A DNA stretch of 64,000 nucleotides from Dokdonella sp041395345. Lineage in GTDB: Bacteria; Pseudomonadota; Gammaproteobacteria; Xanthomonadales; Rhodanobacteraceae. This document shows, piece by piece, positions 55,804-64,000 of the stretch. The stretch covers positions 1-64,000 of the forward strand of contig NZ_JAWLAR010000008.1 of the NCBI RefSeq assembly GCF_041395345.1, read 5' to 3'. A program made the translations under genes and the position numbers. The notes beneath the pieces are model-generated. The model had not been told where the DNA came from. It worked only from the letters and a program-made list of their open reading frames with translations, and made no database searches. Each line of letters begins with the position of its first letter. Positions within the stretch are counted from its first letter, which is position 1.

Positions 55804-56952
55804 CTAGCGATCCTCGATGGGTACGAACTTGAGATCTTCCGGACCGGTGTAGTTCGCACTGGGCCGGATGATCTTGCCGTCGATACGCTGCTCGATCACG
55901 TGGGCGCTCCAGCCCGCGGTGCGCGAGATCACGAACAACGGCGTGAACATGGCGGTCGGCACGCCCATCATGTGGTAGCTGACCGCGCTGAACCAGTCGA
56001 GGTTGGGAAACATCTTCTTGATCTCCCACATCGTCGATTCGAGGCGTTCGGCGATGTCGAACATCTTCATGTTCTTCTGCTCGGCCGACAGCTCGCGGGC
56101 GACTTCCTTGATGACCACGTTGCGCGGATCGCTGACCGTATAGACCGGATGGCCGAAACCGATCACGACTTCCTTGCGGCCGACGCGTTCGCGGATGTCC
56201 GCTTCGGCCTGGTCGGGCGTGTCGTAGCGCTTCTGGATCTCGAAGGCGACCTCGTTGGCACCACCATGCTTGGGTCCGCGCAAGGCGCCAATGCCGCCGG
56301 CGATGCTGGAATACATGTCGCTGCCGGTTCCGGCGATCACGCGCGATGCGAATGTCGAAGCATTGAATTCGTGCTCGGCGTAAAGGATCAGCGAGGTATG
56401 CATGGCGCGCGTCCACAGCGCGCTCGGCGCCTTTCCATGCAGCAGGTGCAGGAAATGGCCGCCAATCGAATCATCGTCGGTCTCGACGTCGATCCGCTTT
56501 CCGTTGACGGCAAAGTGGTACCAGTAAAGCAGGATCGAACCCAGTGACGCCATCAGGCGATCGGCGATGTCGCGCGCCCCCGGATGATTGTGGTCATCCT
56601 TCTCGGGCATGACGCAGCCTAGAACCGAAACGCCGGTGCGCATGACGTCCATCGGATGCGCCGATGCCGGAATCTGCTCGAGCGCGGCCTTGAGCGAGGC
56701 GGGAATGCCGCGCAGCGACTTGAGCTTGCTCTTGTACGCAGCCAGTTCAGCGCGGGTTGGCAAGGTGCCGTGCACGAGCAGATGCGCAATTTCCTCGAAT
56801 TCGCAGGTCGTGGCGACATCGAGGATGTCATAGCCACGATAGTGAAGATCGTTGCCGGTCTTGCCTACCGTGCACAGCGCCGTATTGCCGGCAGCGACTC
56901 CGGACAGTGCTACCGACTTCTTGGGCTTGAATGGGGTCGCTGATTCGCTCAT
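55804..56952 (-). CDS. prpC: 2-methylcitrate synthase
   Basis: The protein is 382 aa. It condenses propionyl-CoA with oxaloacetate. It belongs to the short (about 370-390 aa) citrate synthase group: KTGNDLHYRGYDI, the active-site His in LRGPKHGGANEVAFE and VVIGFGHPVYT, and the Asp region ANLDWFSAV-like FPNLDWFSAVSYHMMG. Placement with prpB argues for PrpC over GltA. The ATG at 56952 has GGAG 6 nt upstream; another Met lies four codons earlier. It ends at a bidirectional terminator. Confidence 0.9.
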   Translation of the reverse strand: MSESATPFKPKKSVALSGVAAGNTALCTVGKTGNDLHYRGYDILDVATTCEFEEIAHLLVHGTLPTRAELAAYKSKLKSLRGIPASLKAALEQIPASAHPMDVMRTGVSVLGCVMPEKDDHNHPGARDIADRLMASLGSILLYWYHFAVNGKRIDVETDDDSIGGHFLHLLHGKAPSALWTRAMHTSLILYAEHEFNASTFASRVIAGTGSDMYSSIAGGIGALRGPKHGGANEVAFEIQKRYDTPDQAEADIRERVGRKEVVIGFGHPVYTVSDPRNVVIKEVARELSAEQKNMKMFDIAERLESTMWEIKKMFPNLDWFSAVSYHMMGVPTAMFTPLFVISRTAGWSAHVIEQRIDGKIIRPSANYTGPEDLKFVPIEDR

Positions 56953-57007
56953 GGCTTTCTCCATTGGGACCCGTGCAACGGCGCGGCGGGTCGTTGAGTT
57001 GTTCCGG

Positions 57008-57604
57008 TCAATCCCTGAAGGATTCGCTTTCTGGCAGTGCCGGACATTGATCGATTTCGGAATCGCCGGGGAGTCGATCCGGCTCACGACCGGATTGCAG
57101 CCAGCACTCGCCCAGCGTCGAGCAATAGCAGATCTCGCTTTGCACGCGGCTGGCCATGCCGTCGCGAAAGACTTTCCAGCCAGAGGTATCTGCCACGGAG
57201 ATCGCAAGCACACGCTCGCCCGGGCTTATCACGGTATTGCTGACCGTAGACACCACGTAGCCCTCGGCAGTCATACCGAGTGCCCCCAGGACTTCCGCCC
57301 AGCTGCGCACTGGCTTGCCGTCGACCCAGACGCGCAGCGAGCGCACGATGGCGGGCCCGACTCCCTTGTTGTGCACACCGATGGCCTGGTCCGGATCGTA
57401 AAACCCGATCAGCAGGTTCGGCCAGACTTCGGCGCGGACCTGCTGACGCTGGAGATAGGCGGTGTATCCCGATACCAGAAGCGCCAGCACGCCGATAAAC
57501 ACCGCCACCATGGCCGTAACGGCATCCCAGTTCCTTTGCCGAGGCTGCGCTCGGGGCATTTCCACCGAGCGGACCCGATCCGTTTCGTTGCCGGCGTCGC
57601 TCAT
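57008..57604 (-). CDS. Conserved-type hypothetical single-TM protein
   Basis: The protein is 198 aa. I do not recognise a family. It has a cytoplasmic N-terminus with Arg/Gln, one TM helix (about 27-48, VTAMVAVFIGVLALLVSGYTAYL) and a beta-rich soluble part (EVWPNLLIGFYDP, GVHNKGVGPAIVRSLRVWVDG) with two nearby Cys (CYCSTLGEC). It lies within the prpB-prpC run (gaps 76 and 55 nt), so it is probably cotranscribed. ATG 57604 has GGTGGAG directly upstream. Confidence 0.7.
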   Translation of the reverse strand: MSDAGNETDRVRSVEMPRAQPRQRNWDAVTAMVAVFIGVLALLVSGYTAYLQRQQVRAEVWPNLLIGFYDPDQAIGVHNKGVGPAIVRSLRVWVDGKPVRSWAEVLGALGMTAEGYVVSTVSNTVISPGERVLAISVADTSGWKVFRDGMASRVQSEICYCSTLGECWLQSGREPDRLPGDSEIDQCPALPESESFRD

Positions 57605-57680
57605 CCGCTCCACCCCGGCGATCGATCGTTGCTGATCATGGCGACAAGGTTGTCGATCACATCCTCACGCGTTGTACGGT

Positions 57681-58310
57681 TCATGGCAGGTCTTCTCCCG
57701 ACTTGTGCCCGGCCGGCAAGGGCCCGATACCCGACAGCTGCTCAACCAGCCGCTGCAGCAACTCGATCTGGCGGTTCTGGGCGTCGACCAGGGAGGCCCA
57801 GTCGCGCTCGCGCATCTCGTCGAGCTTCTCATGCACTTGCATGATTTCGAGTTCGGATTTCACGTTGACTTCGTAGTCATGCTGCGCCTGCATCCGGTCC
57901 GCGGCACTCGCGCGATTCTGGCTCATCATGATGATCGGCGCCTGGACCGCGGCAACGCAGGAAAGACACAGATTGAGCAGGATGTAGGGGTACGGATCAA
58001 ATGCCTTGCCTGCCAGCAGCCAGGTGTTGAGCAGCATCCACAGGACCAGGACCGAGAGAAAGACAATGATGAAGGTCCAGGTGCCGCCGACCGCCGCAAC
58101 TTGATCGGAGAGGCGTTCGCCGAAGCTGAGGCTTGCATCGAATTCCCTCGCGATATTCCGCGAAACGCTACGACGCGCAATGAATCGTTCAATGACCGCA
58201 CGCTCGTCGGCAGGCAGCTTCTCTATTTCCGCCTGCAGCAACTTGTGCGCGGTCTGCCGCCGATCGATTCTTGCGGCGCTGAAGCTAGCGCCGGAACGTG
58301 GCTTGTTCAT
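57681..58310 (-). CDS. DUF1003 membrane protein
   Basis: The protein is 209 aa. After a basic N-terminus, DUF1003 (about 65-170) shows two TM helices and the family text VGGTWTFIIVFLSVLVLWMLLN and DPYPYILLNLCLSCVAAVQAPIIMMSQNR. A coiled C-terminus follows (VHEKLDEMRERDWASLVDAQ). The function is unknown. It sits between prpB and a hypothetical gene, all on one strand with gaps of 45-76 nt. Confidence 0.9.
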   Translation of the reverse strand: MNKPRSGASFSAARIDRRQTAHKLLQAEIEKLPADERAVIERFIARRSVSRNIAREFDASLSFGERLSDQVAAVGGTWTFIIVFLSVLVLWMLLNTWLLAGKAFDPYPYILLNLCLSCVAAVQAPIIMMSQNRASAADRMQAQHDYEVNVKSELEIMQVHEKLDEMRERDWASLVDAQNRQIELLQRLVEQLSGIGPLPAGHKSGEDLP

Positions 58311-58355
58311 CGTTGCTGGATCGCATTGCGGATGACCGTGGATCTTGGCATTGGC

Positions 58356-59243
58356 TCAGCTTTTCTTCGCGAACAGTTCATCGAGGTGTTGTTCAAACTC
58401 GTGATAGCCGATGCGCTCATACAGCTCTTCTCGCGTCTGCATCGTGTCGATCACGTTCTTCTGGTGGCCGTCACGTCGAATCGCCTCGTAGACGTGTTCG
58501 GCGGCCTTGTTCATGGCCCGGAATGCCGACAGCGGGTAGAGCTGGATGGCAACGCCCGCCGAGGCGAGTTCCTCGCGCGTGAACAGGGGCGTCTTGCCAA
58601 ACTCGGTGATGTTGGCCAGGACGGGCACCTTCACTGCATCGACAAAGCGCTTGTAGGTCGGCAAATCATAGGCGGCCTCGGCGAAGATGCCGTCGGCTCC
58701 TGCCTCGACGCAGGCGACTGCGCGCTCGATGGCGGCATCGACGCCCTCGACCTGGATCGCATCGGTGCGCGCGATCAGGAAAAAGCCGGGATCCGTTTTG
58801 GCATCGGCGGCCGCCTTGACGCGATCAGCCATCTCCCCGGCAGTGACGATTTCCTTGCCGGGGCGGTGGCCGCAGCGCTTGGCGCCAATCTGGTCTTCGA
58901 TATGACAGGCGGCCGCGCCGGCCTTGATCAACGACTTGACCGTTCGTGCGATGTTGAAGGCGCTGGGACCGAATCCGGTATCGATGTCGACCATCAATGG
59001 CAGGTCGCAGACGTCGGTGATCCGACGCACGTCGATCAACACGTCGTCCAGCGTATTGATGCCAAGGTCGGGCATGCCGAGTGAACCCGCCGCTACGCCC
59101 CCACCCGACAGGTAGATCGCGCGGTATCCGGCACGACGGGCCAGCAAGGCATGATTGGCATTGATCGCGCCGATCACCTGCAAGGGTGTTTCCTGCGAGA
59201 GGGCAGCGCGGAAACGCGTGCCGGCGGACTCGAGACTGGCCAT
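58356..59243 (-). CDS. prpB: 2-methylisocitrate lyase
   Basis: The protein is 295 aa. It splits 2-methylisocitrate to succinate and pyruvate. It has the ICL/PEPM fold with GGGVAAGSLGMPDLGI, DIDTGFG (Mg-binding Asp), IEDQIGAKRCGHRPGK (catalytic KRCGH) and FAEAAYDLPTYK. GGGAG lies 6 nt before the ATG. It is the first gene of a likely operon prpB-DUF1003-hypothetical-prpC. No PrpR regulator is next to it. Confidence 0.96.
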   Translation of the reverse strand: MASLESAGTRFRAALSQETPLQVIGAINANHALLARRAGYRAIYLSGGGVAAGSLGMPDLGINTLDDVLIDVRRITDVCDLPLMVDIDTGFGPSAFNIARTVKSLIKAGAAACHIEDQIGAKRCGHRPGKEIVTAGEMADRVKAAADAKTDPGFFLIARTDAIQVEGVDAAIERAVACVEAGADGIFAEAAYDLPTYKRFVDAVKVPVLANITEFGKTPLFTREELASAGVAIQLYPLSAFRAMNKAAEHVYEAIRRDGHQKNVIDTMQTREELYERIGYHEFEQHLDELFAKKS

Positions 59244-59359
59244 GGAATCTCCCGGAAAACGATCATTTTAACCCACCGAAGGTCGTTGCATGGCCTGTCC
59301 TGGCCACTTCCGCTTCGCGGCGGCCGCCTGAAGCCGCCAGCGGACGGACTGCTCCGGCG

Positions 59360-60916
59360 TCAGACCCTGTCGGGTTCGAGCAACAGGCGAAGGGGCTCAA
59401 GCCAGGTCGCGTACGGCCGCCAGCGACCGACGCTGCGGGTATTGATCGAACTGCGCACCTGGACCGTACTCAGGGTATTGACTGCCTTGCCTGCATTCGC
59501 CGACATGTCGATGGCCTGCGGCGACCAGTCGAGGCCGCAAAATTCGTACAGCCGTTTCGATTCGGCGGCCGGATCGCTGACCAGGTCCTCGTAATTCACG
59601 TCGAGCACGAAACCCGGGTAGCAGGCATGCCAATGCCGCATCAGGCGCCGATACTGGGCGTGGAAATGCGCGACATCCTCCATCGAGTTGCTGTAGCGGA
59701 CGCCATCGACGAAGTATTCGCGCAGGTTGGCAAAGCACAGGTCCATCGGATCCCGGCAGACATGAATCACCCTGGCCTGCGGCAGCGCATTGCGGATGAA
59801 TCCGATGAGCTGGAAATTGCCGGGCATCTTCTCGGTCACGTAGCGGGCCGAGCCAAAGCGGGTGCGGCCTTCGGACAGGAAATTCCTGGCCACGCTCGAG
59901 TGATCCAGGCGATTGACACTGGCTACCAGCTCCGCGTCGAGCAGTTGGGAACAATAATGGTTGGCGCCGAGCCGCAATGCATTGCTCAGTCGCTGTGATT
60001 CCCCGTAGTCGAAGACTTCGGCATGCGCACCAAGGATGCGCTCGACGAGGGTCGTCCCGGAGCGATGCATGCCCACAATGAAAATGGGCACGGGCCCGTC
60101 CTCGACGCTCGCTTGCGCTTCGCGCATCGTCGGAAAGCGCTGAATGATCGCGTCGTACAGGCGCTGACGTGCCAGGCGGTTGTAGGGCAGGCGATTGCGC
60201 GTCGTCTGGCATCCCTGCGCCAGCGCCGCCCAGGCGCCGTCGACATCCCCCAGGTCGTCCATCTCCTTGAACAGCGCGAATTCGAGAAAGGCACGATCAC
60301 GTGCGTCGGCGCAATGGCGCAGGCGCTCACGCAATCGGTCCACATGGTTGGATTCGACGGTCTGGCGACCCAGTTGGCTCAGTTGCCAGTGAGCCATGGC
60401 CAGCCCATGCGGCTTCCGTGCAATGGGTTCAAGCTCGTCCCGGGCAGCGCCGAAATCACCGCCGAAACCGAGCACAAGGGCGTGCGTACTTCGGCACGAG
60501 TCATTGCCGGGCGCCTTGGCGACAGCCTCGCGAGCCCAGTCGAGGGCCAGTTCCTGCGCTCCGATGGCACTCAGCATCTTTGCCGCCTCGGCCTGATCGA
60601 CCGCAGCGATGGCAGGCCGATCCGGGTACTTGCCTGCCCACTCGATCATTGCGTCATGCGCAACGAACAAGCGCAGGTGGCGGAGGGTCTCGGCGACCAG
60701 CCGAGCCGGGCATTCAGCCGTACCTGCCGCCTCGACGAGGCGTCGTCGGGCTTCGCGAAACTGGCCATTGCCCAGTTCGATTCGCGCATGCAACAGCTCG
60801 GGTTCGATCTGACCCGGACTCTGCAATCGCCACTCGTCCAGAACAATCAGGGCCTCTCGCTGGCGCCCAGCCGCCAGATGGCTATCGACCCGGTTTCGGA
60901 AATCTGCGGATGTCAT
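59360..60916 (-). CDS. TPR-sulfotransferase fusion protein
   Basis: The protein is 518 aa. The N-terminal half (about 1-275) is a chain of helical TPR-like repeats (HLAAGRQREALIVLDEWRLQ, ELGNGQFREARRRLVEAAG). The C-terminal half is a PAPS-dependent sulfotransferase: 5'-phosphosulfate loop FIVGMHRSGTTLVERILGAH, and 3'-phosphate text KMPGNFQLIGFI and VIHVCRDPMDLCFANL. Such fusions transfer sulfate to sugars, tyrosine or lipids; the acceptor is unknown. Start choice is uncertain: ATG 60916 has no Shine-Dalgarno; ATG 60988 or TTG 61021 are in frame. Confidence 0.85.
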   Translation of the reverse strand: MTSADFRNRVDSHLAAGRQREALIVLDEWRLQSPGQIEPELLHARIELGNGQFREARRRLVEAAGTAECPARLVAETLRHLRLFVAHDAMIEWAGKYPDRPAIAAVDQAEAAKMLSAIGAQELALDWAREAVAKAPGNDSCRSTHALVLGFGGDFGAARDELEPIARKPHGLAMAHWQLSQLGRQTVESNHVDRLRERLRHCADARDRAFLEFALFKEMDDLGDVDGAWAALAQGCQTTRNRLPYNRLARQRLYDAIIQRFPTMREAQASVEDGPVPIFIVGMHRSGTTLVERILGAHAEVFDYGESQRLSNALRLGANHYCSQLLDAELVASVNRLDHSSVARNFLSEGRTRFGSARYVTEKMPGNFQLIGFIRNALPQARVIHVCRDPMDLCFANLREYFVDGVRYSNSMEDVAHFHAQYRRLMRHWHACYPGFVLDVNYEDLVSDPAAESKRLYEFCGLDWSPQAIDMSANAGKAVNTLSTVQVRSSINTRSVGRWRPYATWLEPLRLLLEPDRV

Positions 60917-61146
60917 CGAGATGAAGTGTCTGCGTCGCCTGGCCAACCCGGCAACCCGCTTCCAGGTCTCGGGGCTCGAATGCTGCATGTTACGTGTTTG
61001 GCATGAATTTCGTTGCAGCAAGGGCCGTTGCCGGACAGCCCTCGTCGCGGGCTGCGAAAAACCGGAAGCGGGCGTTTCATGCTTCGTGCAATACTTCCGA
61101 CCCGAGCTCGTTGCGCCGCAAGTCGACGGGGACGCTGCGCGAAGTC

Positions 61147-62931
61147 ATGGCTGCCTTCCAGCACGGACATACCGGGAGTGGCACGGGGTTTTCATTGGCC
61201 AGCGAACCTGCATCCATTACGCCGTTGATCGTCGGCGTCACCAGCCATCGAAACCTTGCCGGCGGCGAGGTGGCCGCACTTCGCGAGCGCGTTCGGCACT
61301 TCTTCCTGCAACTTCGCGAAACCTTTCCCGACCTGCCGCTGGTCGTGCTGTCCGCGCTGGCCGAAGGCGGCGACCAGCTGGTCGCCCGCGAAGCGCTCGA
61401 AGCGGGCGCCCGCCTGATAGCTCCCCTGCCCCTGTCGCGTCAGTCCTACATGGAAGATTTCGACGATAGCGCAAGTCGCGATGAGTTCGTCCGTCTGTGC
61501 GAGCGCGCCGAAGTTGTCCAGCTGCCCTTGCTGGCGCGAAACTCGGCTTCAGGCGTTTCCGTACGTGGCGCCCAGCGCGATGCGCAGTATGCCGAAGCCG
61601 GGGTTTTCGTCGCCAGCCACAGTCACATCCTGCTGGCGATCTGGGACGGCCGCGATTCCGATCTGGTGGGAGGTACCGCGCAAATCGTCCGCTACTACCT
61701 CGATGGCGTTCTTCCCGGCGTCATCGAACGGCGCAGCGGTGCGAGAAGACTGCTTGATCGTGGGGACGAGAGCCTGCTCTATCACATCGCCTGTTCGCGC
61801 TCGGACAACGGGAGTCCGGTCAGGCCACCCTTGGAGACCTTGCAGGCCCTTGAAGCGCGCTGGCTGACCCAGAGTTCGATCCGCCCCTCCGCCGAAGGCA
61901 TGCCAACGGAATTCCGCCAGGTCTTTCGTCGCATGGTCCAGTTCAACGCCGATGCAGACAAGTATTGCGAAGACCTGATAGGCAGGGCTGCCGATCCGGC
62001 CTCGGCAGCCAAGCAGGAAAAGCCCGCGTCGATTGATCGGCTGTTTGCCGCTGCGGACCGGCTGGCCATGCATTTCCAGCGCCGGGTGCTGCTGGTGATG
62101 CGCGGCATCCACGTGCTGGCCGCGCTGATGGGCATTGCCTTTGTCTGCTACTCCGACCTGCCGAGCGGCCTGGTCAATCAGGCAGACATGATCTACCTGT
62201 TCATCCTGCTGTTCAGTGCGGGCGTCATTCTCGACCGCCTGGCTCGCCGCCGCGAATGGCATCGCAAGTACATCGATTACCGCGCCCTTGCCGAAGGTCT
62301 GCGCGTGCAACGCTACTGGTACCGCGCCGGCGTTGCCGCGGCCGACTCGATCGCGTTCGCCCACGACAACTTCATGCAGAAGCAGGACGTGGAGCTGGGC
62401 TGGATCCGCAACGTGATGCGTGCGGCAGGGGTCACTGCACCCGATCGCGAAGGCGTCAGCGAACCCGAACTGAAAGCCGTGATCGAGGAGTGGATCGGAT
62501 CACCCGATCGCGATGGTCAGCTTGGCTACTACGCGAAGCGATCGGAGGCCCGCATGCGCGTGCATCGGACCACCCACCTGATAGCGCGATTGTGCCTGTG
62601 GACCGGCATGACGCTCGCTGTCGGCCTCGCGCTTTTCCACGGACGCCTCGATGACGACCTCACCACTGCGCTCATCGCGGCGATGGGCGTGCTGGCAATC
62701 ATCGCCGCTGCGCGCGAGTCGTACTCCTATCGCAAGGCCGACAAGGAGCTGATCAAGCAGTACGTATTCATGCGCAACATTTTTTCGGGCGCACGCCAGG
62801 CACTGGCCGAAGAAAAGGACAGGCGCGGACAACAGGAAATCCTGCGTGCCCTGGGCGAAGCCGCCCTTGCCGAACACGCCGAATGGGCGTTGACCCATCG
62901 CGAGCGCCCGCTCGAACACGGAAAGCTCTAG
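61147..62931 (+). CDS. SLOG-like domain plus multi-TM (SLATT-like) protein
   Basis: The protein is 594 aa. The N-terminus (about 24-190) is a Rossmann-like nucleotide-binding domain of the SLOG/LOG type: LIVGVTSHRNL, VVLSALAEGGDQLVAREALEAG, and a later AEAGVFVASHSHILLAIWDG. A helical linker leads to two pairs of TM helices (about 314-335 and 346-363, then 477-497 and 505-522), each followed by a charged helix. The end, LGEAALAEHAEWALTHRERP, is typical of SLATT-like effectors. SLOG-SLATT proteins are proposed to sense nucleotides and act on the membrane in conflict systems; this role is inferred. No CD-NTase or other defence gene is adjacent. The ATG at 61147 lacks a strong ribosome-binding site. 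It is divergent from the sulfotransferase gene. Confidence 0.75.
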   Translation: MAAFQHGHTGSGTGFSLASEPASITPLIVGVTSHRNLAGGEVAALRERVRHFFLQLRETFPDLPLVVLSALAEGGDQLVAREALEAGARLIAPLPLSRQSYMEDFDDSASRDEFVRLCERAEVVQLPLLARNSASGVSVRGAQRDAQYAEAGVFVASHSHILLAIWDGRDSDLVGGTAQIVRYYLDGVLPGVIERRSGARRLLDRGDESLLYHIACSRSDNGSPVRPPLETLQALEARWLTQSSIRPSAEGMPTEFRQVFRRMVQFNADADKYCEDLIGRAADPASAAKQEKPASIDRLFAAADRLAMHFQRRVLLVMRGIHVLAALMGIAFVCYSDLPSGLVNQADMIYLFILLFSAGVILDRLARRREWHRKYIDYRALAEGLRVQRYWYRAGVAAADSIAFAHDNFMQKQDVELGWIRNVMRAAGVTAPDREGVSEPELKAVIEEWIGSPDRDGQLGYYAKRSEARMRVHRTTHLIARLCLWTGMTLAVGLALFHGRLDDDLTTALIAAMGVLAIIAAARESYSYRKADKELIKQYVFMRNIFSGARQALAEEKDRRGQQEILRALGEAALAEHAEWALTHRERPLEHGKL

Positions 62932-62971
62932 TCGACCCCCGAATTCCGATTCCCTTCCCTGTAAAAGGGCA

Positions 62972-64000
62972 CTATCCGGCGTCGTGCCTGCTCAGGAAGG
63001 CTCGGGCCTCGAGCAGTCCCGGCAATTGCGGGTCGGCCGAATGCCAGATCGCTACCAGCTTCGAGTAGGTTTTCGCAGCCGCTTCTGCATAACCACCCGC
63101 CACTTGCGCTCGTGCCAGCCCGAGCAAGGAGAGCGCTCGGAGTGGCGCCATTTCCAGCGAGGCGCTGAATGCGGCCGCGGCTTCATCAGGCTTGTCCCGG
63201 GCCAGCAGCAATTCACCGAGCAACTCCTGCGGCGGCTTTACCGAAGGCGGCGGTCCGAAATCGAAGGCCATGCCTTGCAAGCGCTCGACCGCGGCGCGAA
63301 CCCGCGCCAGCGCCACCTCGTGCTTGCCGCGCTTGAATGCTATCAGCGCCGTAAGATTGTCACGGAATATGTCCAGGTAGCCCGGCAAGGCGAGGAACTC
63401 GGGGTCAGGCTGGCTCGATGCAATGAGTTTCTCGAGGGATGCCAACGCGGACTCTGCCGCATCGAGGTCGCCACGCTGGGCCGCGGCATAACCGCTGACG
63501 AACAAGGTTTCCGCCTGTGCGTAGACATCCTGCATCTCAGGCATGGCCAGCTTGACCGCTGCTCCGTCCCAGTCGCCCGACTCGATGATGGCAGTCGCCC
63601 GCATCGTCGGCAGGGATCCAGCGTAGCGTTCGGCGAGCCGGGCTTCGCCGGCCTTGCCTTTCAGTTCGGCCAGGGCAGCCTTGCCGGTTTTCTCGCAGGA
63701 AAGCAGCATCTGGCCTGCTTCGAGGTATCGACCCTGCTGGAAGTAGCCGTATTCCAGCCACTCGCTGTAATGGCCGCAGCGCAGGACCGGTTTGCCAGTC
63801 GCTCGCGCATGCGCATAGACGACCCGTGTCGCTTCCTCGTTGGCCTGGACAAGATCATCCCAGAGGCCAAGCGCAATGAAGATATGCGAAGTCATGTGCT
63901 GGGCATGACCGGCGTCCGGTGCAATCTTCGACAGCGCGCGCGCCGCCTCGATCGCACCGTTGGCATGCTCGGGATCGTCCATGCCATGGATCCAGTAGTG
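62972..64000 (-). CDS. Tetratricopeptide-repeat protein, C-terminal part (cut by window end)
   Basis: At least 342 residues lie in the window, and the N-terminus is outside. The frame runs open to 64000; the first readable residues, HYWIHGMDDPEHANGAIEAA, are a conserved block of a family of ~500-600-aa TPR proteins. HAQHMTSHIFIALGLWDD has His residues in a spacing typical of the same family. Later helices (AETLFVSGYAAAQRGDLDAA, SLLGLARAQVAGGYAEAAAK) are degenerate TPRs. The function is unknown, perhaps periplasmic. It is convergent with the SLOG gene (40-nt gap). Confidence 0.85.
   Translation of the reverse strand, partial: HYWIHGMDDPEHANGAIEAARALSKIAPDAGHAQHMTSHIFIALGLWDDLVQANEEATRVVYAHARATGKPVLRCGHYSEWLEYGYFQQGRYLEAGQMLLSCEKTGKAALAELKGKAGEARLAERYAGSLPTMRATAIIESGDWDGAAVKLAMPEMQDVYAQAETLFVSGYAAAQRGDLDAAESALASLEKLIASSQPDPEFLALPGYLDIFRDNLTALIAFKRGKHEVALARVRAAVERLQGMAFDFGPPPSVKPPQELLGELLLARDKPDEAAAAFSASLEMAPLRALSLLGLARAQVAGGYAEAAAKTYSKLVAIWHSADPQLPGLLEARAFLSRHDAG

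Noticed and set aside
57672..59084. A 470-codon plus-strand frame opposite DUF1003 and prpB
   Set aside because: Spans two real genes in antisense; no homology seen.
47601..59243. Genomic island containing the prp, fadH and BNR genes
   Set aside because: No integrase, tRNA or composition break was seen; the scattered layout alone does not support an island.

Overview
The window is a GC-rich stretch of chromosome from a Gammaproteobacterium, most likely of the Xanthomonadales/Lysobacterales group. That placement is an inference. It rests on an Oar-like TonB receptor, an aerobic petABC cytochrome bc1 operon next to sspAB, Slp, DUF1631, DUF3301 and DUF6165 family genes, and many intergenic GGGAATC-type repeats. 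No rRNA, CRISPR array, prophage or insertion sequence was seen. Most of the window is housekeeping sequence with scattered accessory genes.

Layout. 1-5.3 kb: the 5' part of thrS behind a threonine-rich leader and a hairpin (possible attenuator), tRNA-Val, uvrB framed by GGGAATC repeats, a FimT/GspH pseudopilin, tRNA-Asn and a lower-GC secreted FG-GAP repeat protein. 5.8-15 kb: an RND efflux permease with its membrane-fusion protein, ppnN, and a 1073-aa Oar-like TonB-dependent receptor. 15.3-24.3 kb: marC coupled to a YciK-like dehydrogenase, grxD, sodB, purEK, a Trm112-like protein, a DUF1631 protein and nadC. 24.3-27.6 kb: an FHA protein and a membrane Ser/Thr kinase that ends in an FGE-like domain. 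27.8-34.9 kb: a DUF3301 protein, sspAB, petABC, a DegS-like protease and a lytic transglycosylase. 35-46.3 kb: miaB, a DUF885 peptidase-like protein, rlmJ, an Slp lipoprotein, a CDF metal transporter, mmcQ, a YafK-like L,D-transpeptidase, a vanadium-haloperoxidase-like protein, a DUF6165 protein and trmO. 46.3-59.2 kb: an OmpA protein with two octaproline tracts, prpD, a SpoIIE-type phosphatase, fadH, a large secreted BNR/sialidase-fold protein, and a prpC / hypothetical / DUF1003 / prpB cluster. 59.3-64 kb: a TPR-sulfotransferase, a SLOG plus multi-TM (SLATT-like) protein, and a TPR protein cut by the window end.

How the genes work together. prpB, prpC and prpD give the core of the 2-methylcitrate cycle for propionyl-CoA. 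With fadH between them, this fits growth on odd-chain or unsaturated fatty acids and on branched amino acids. petABC supplies complex III. The envelope is well represented: two RND components, TonB receptor, OmpA, Slp, L,D-transpeptidase, lytic transglycosylase and DegS.

The most notable candidates for new biology are: (i) the SLOG-multiTM protein at 61147-62931, which resembles nucleotide-sensing conflict effectors; (ii) a threonine-codon leader with a terminator in front of thrS; (iii) the FxxGFE C-terminal tail on the large secreted protein; (iv) the FHA/kinase/FGE-like membrane signalling pair; (v) an RND permease with an altered TM4 proton-relay motif. All functional calls come from reading the sequence; no database search was run.
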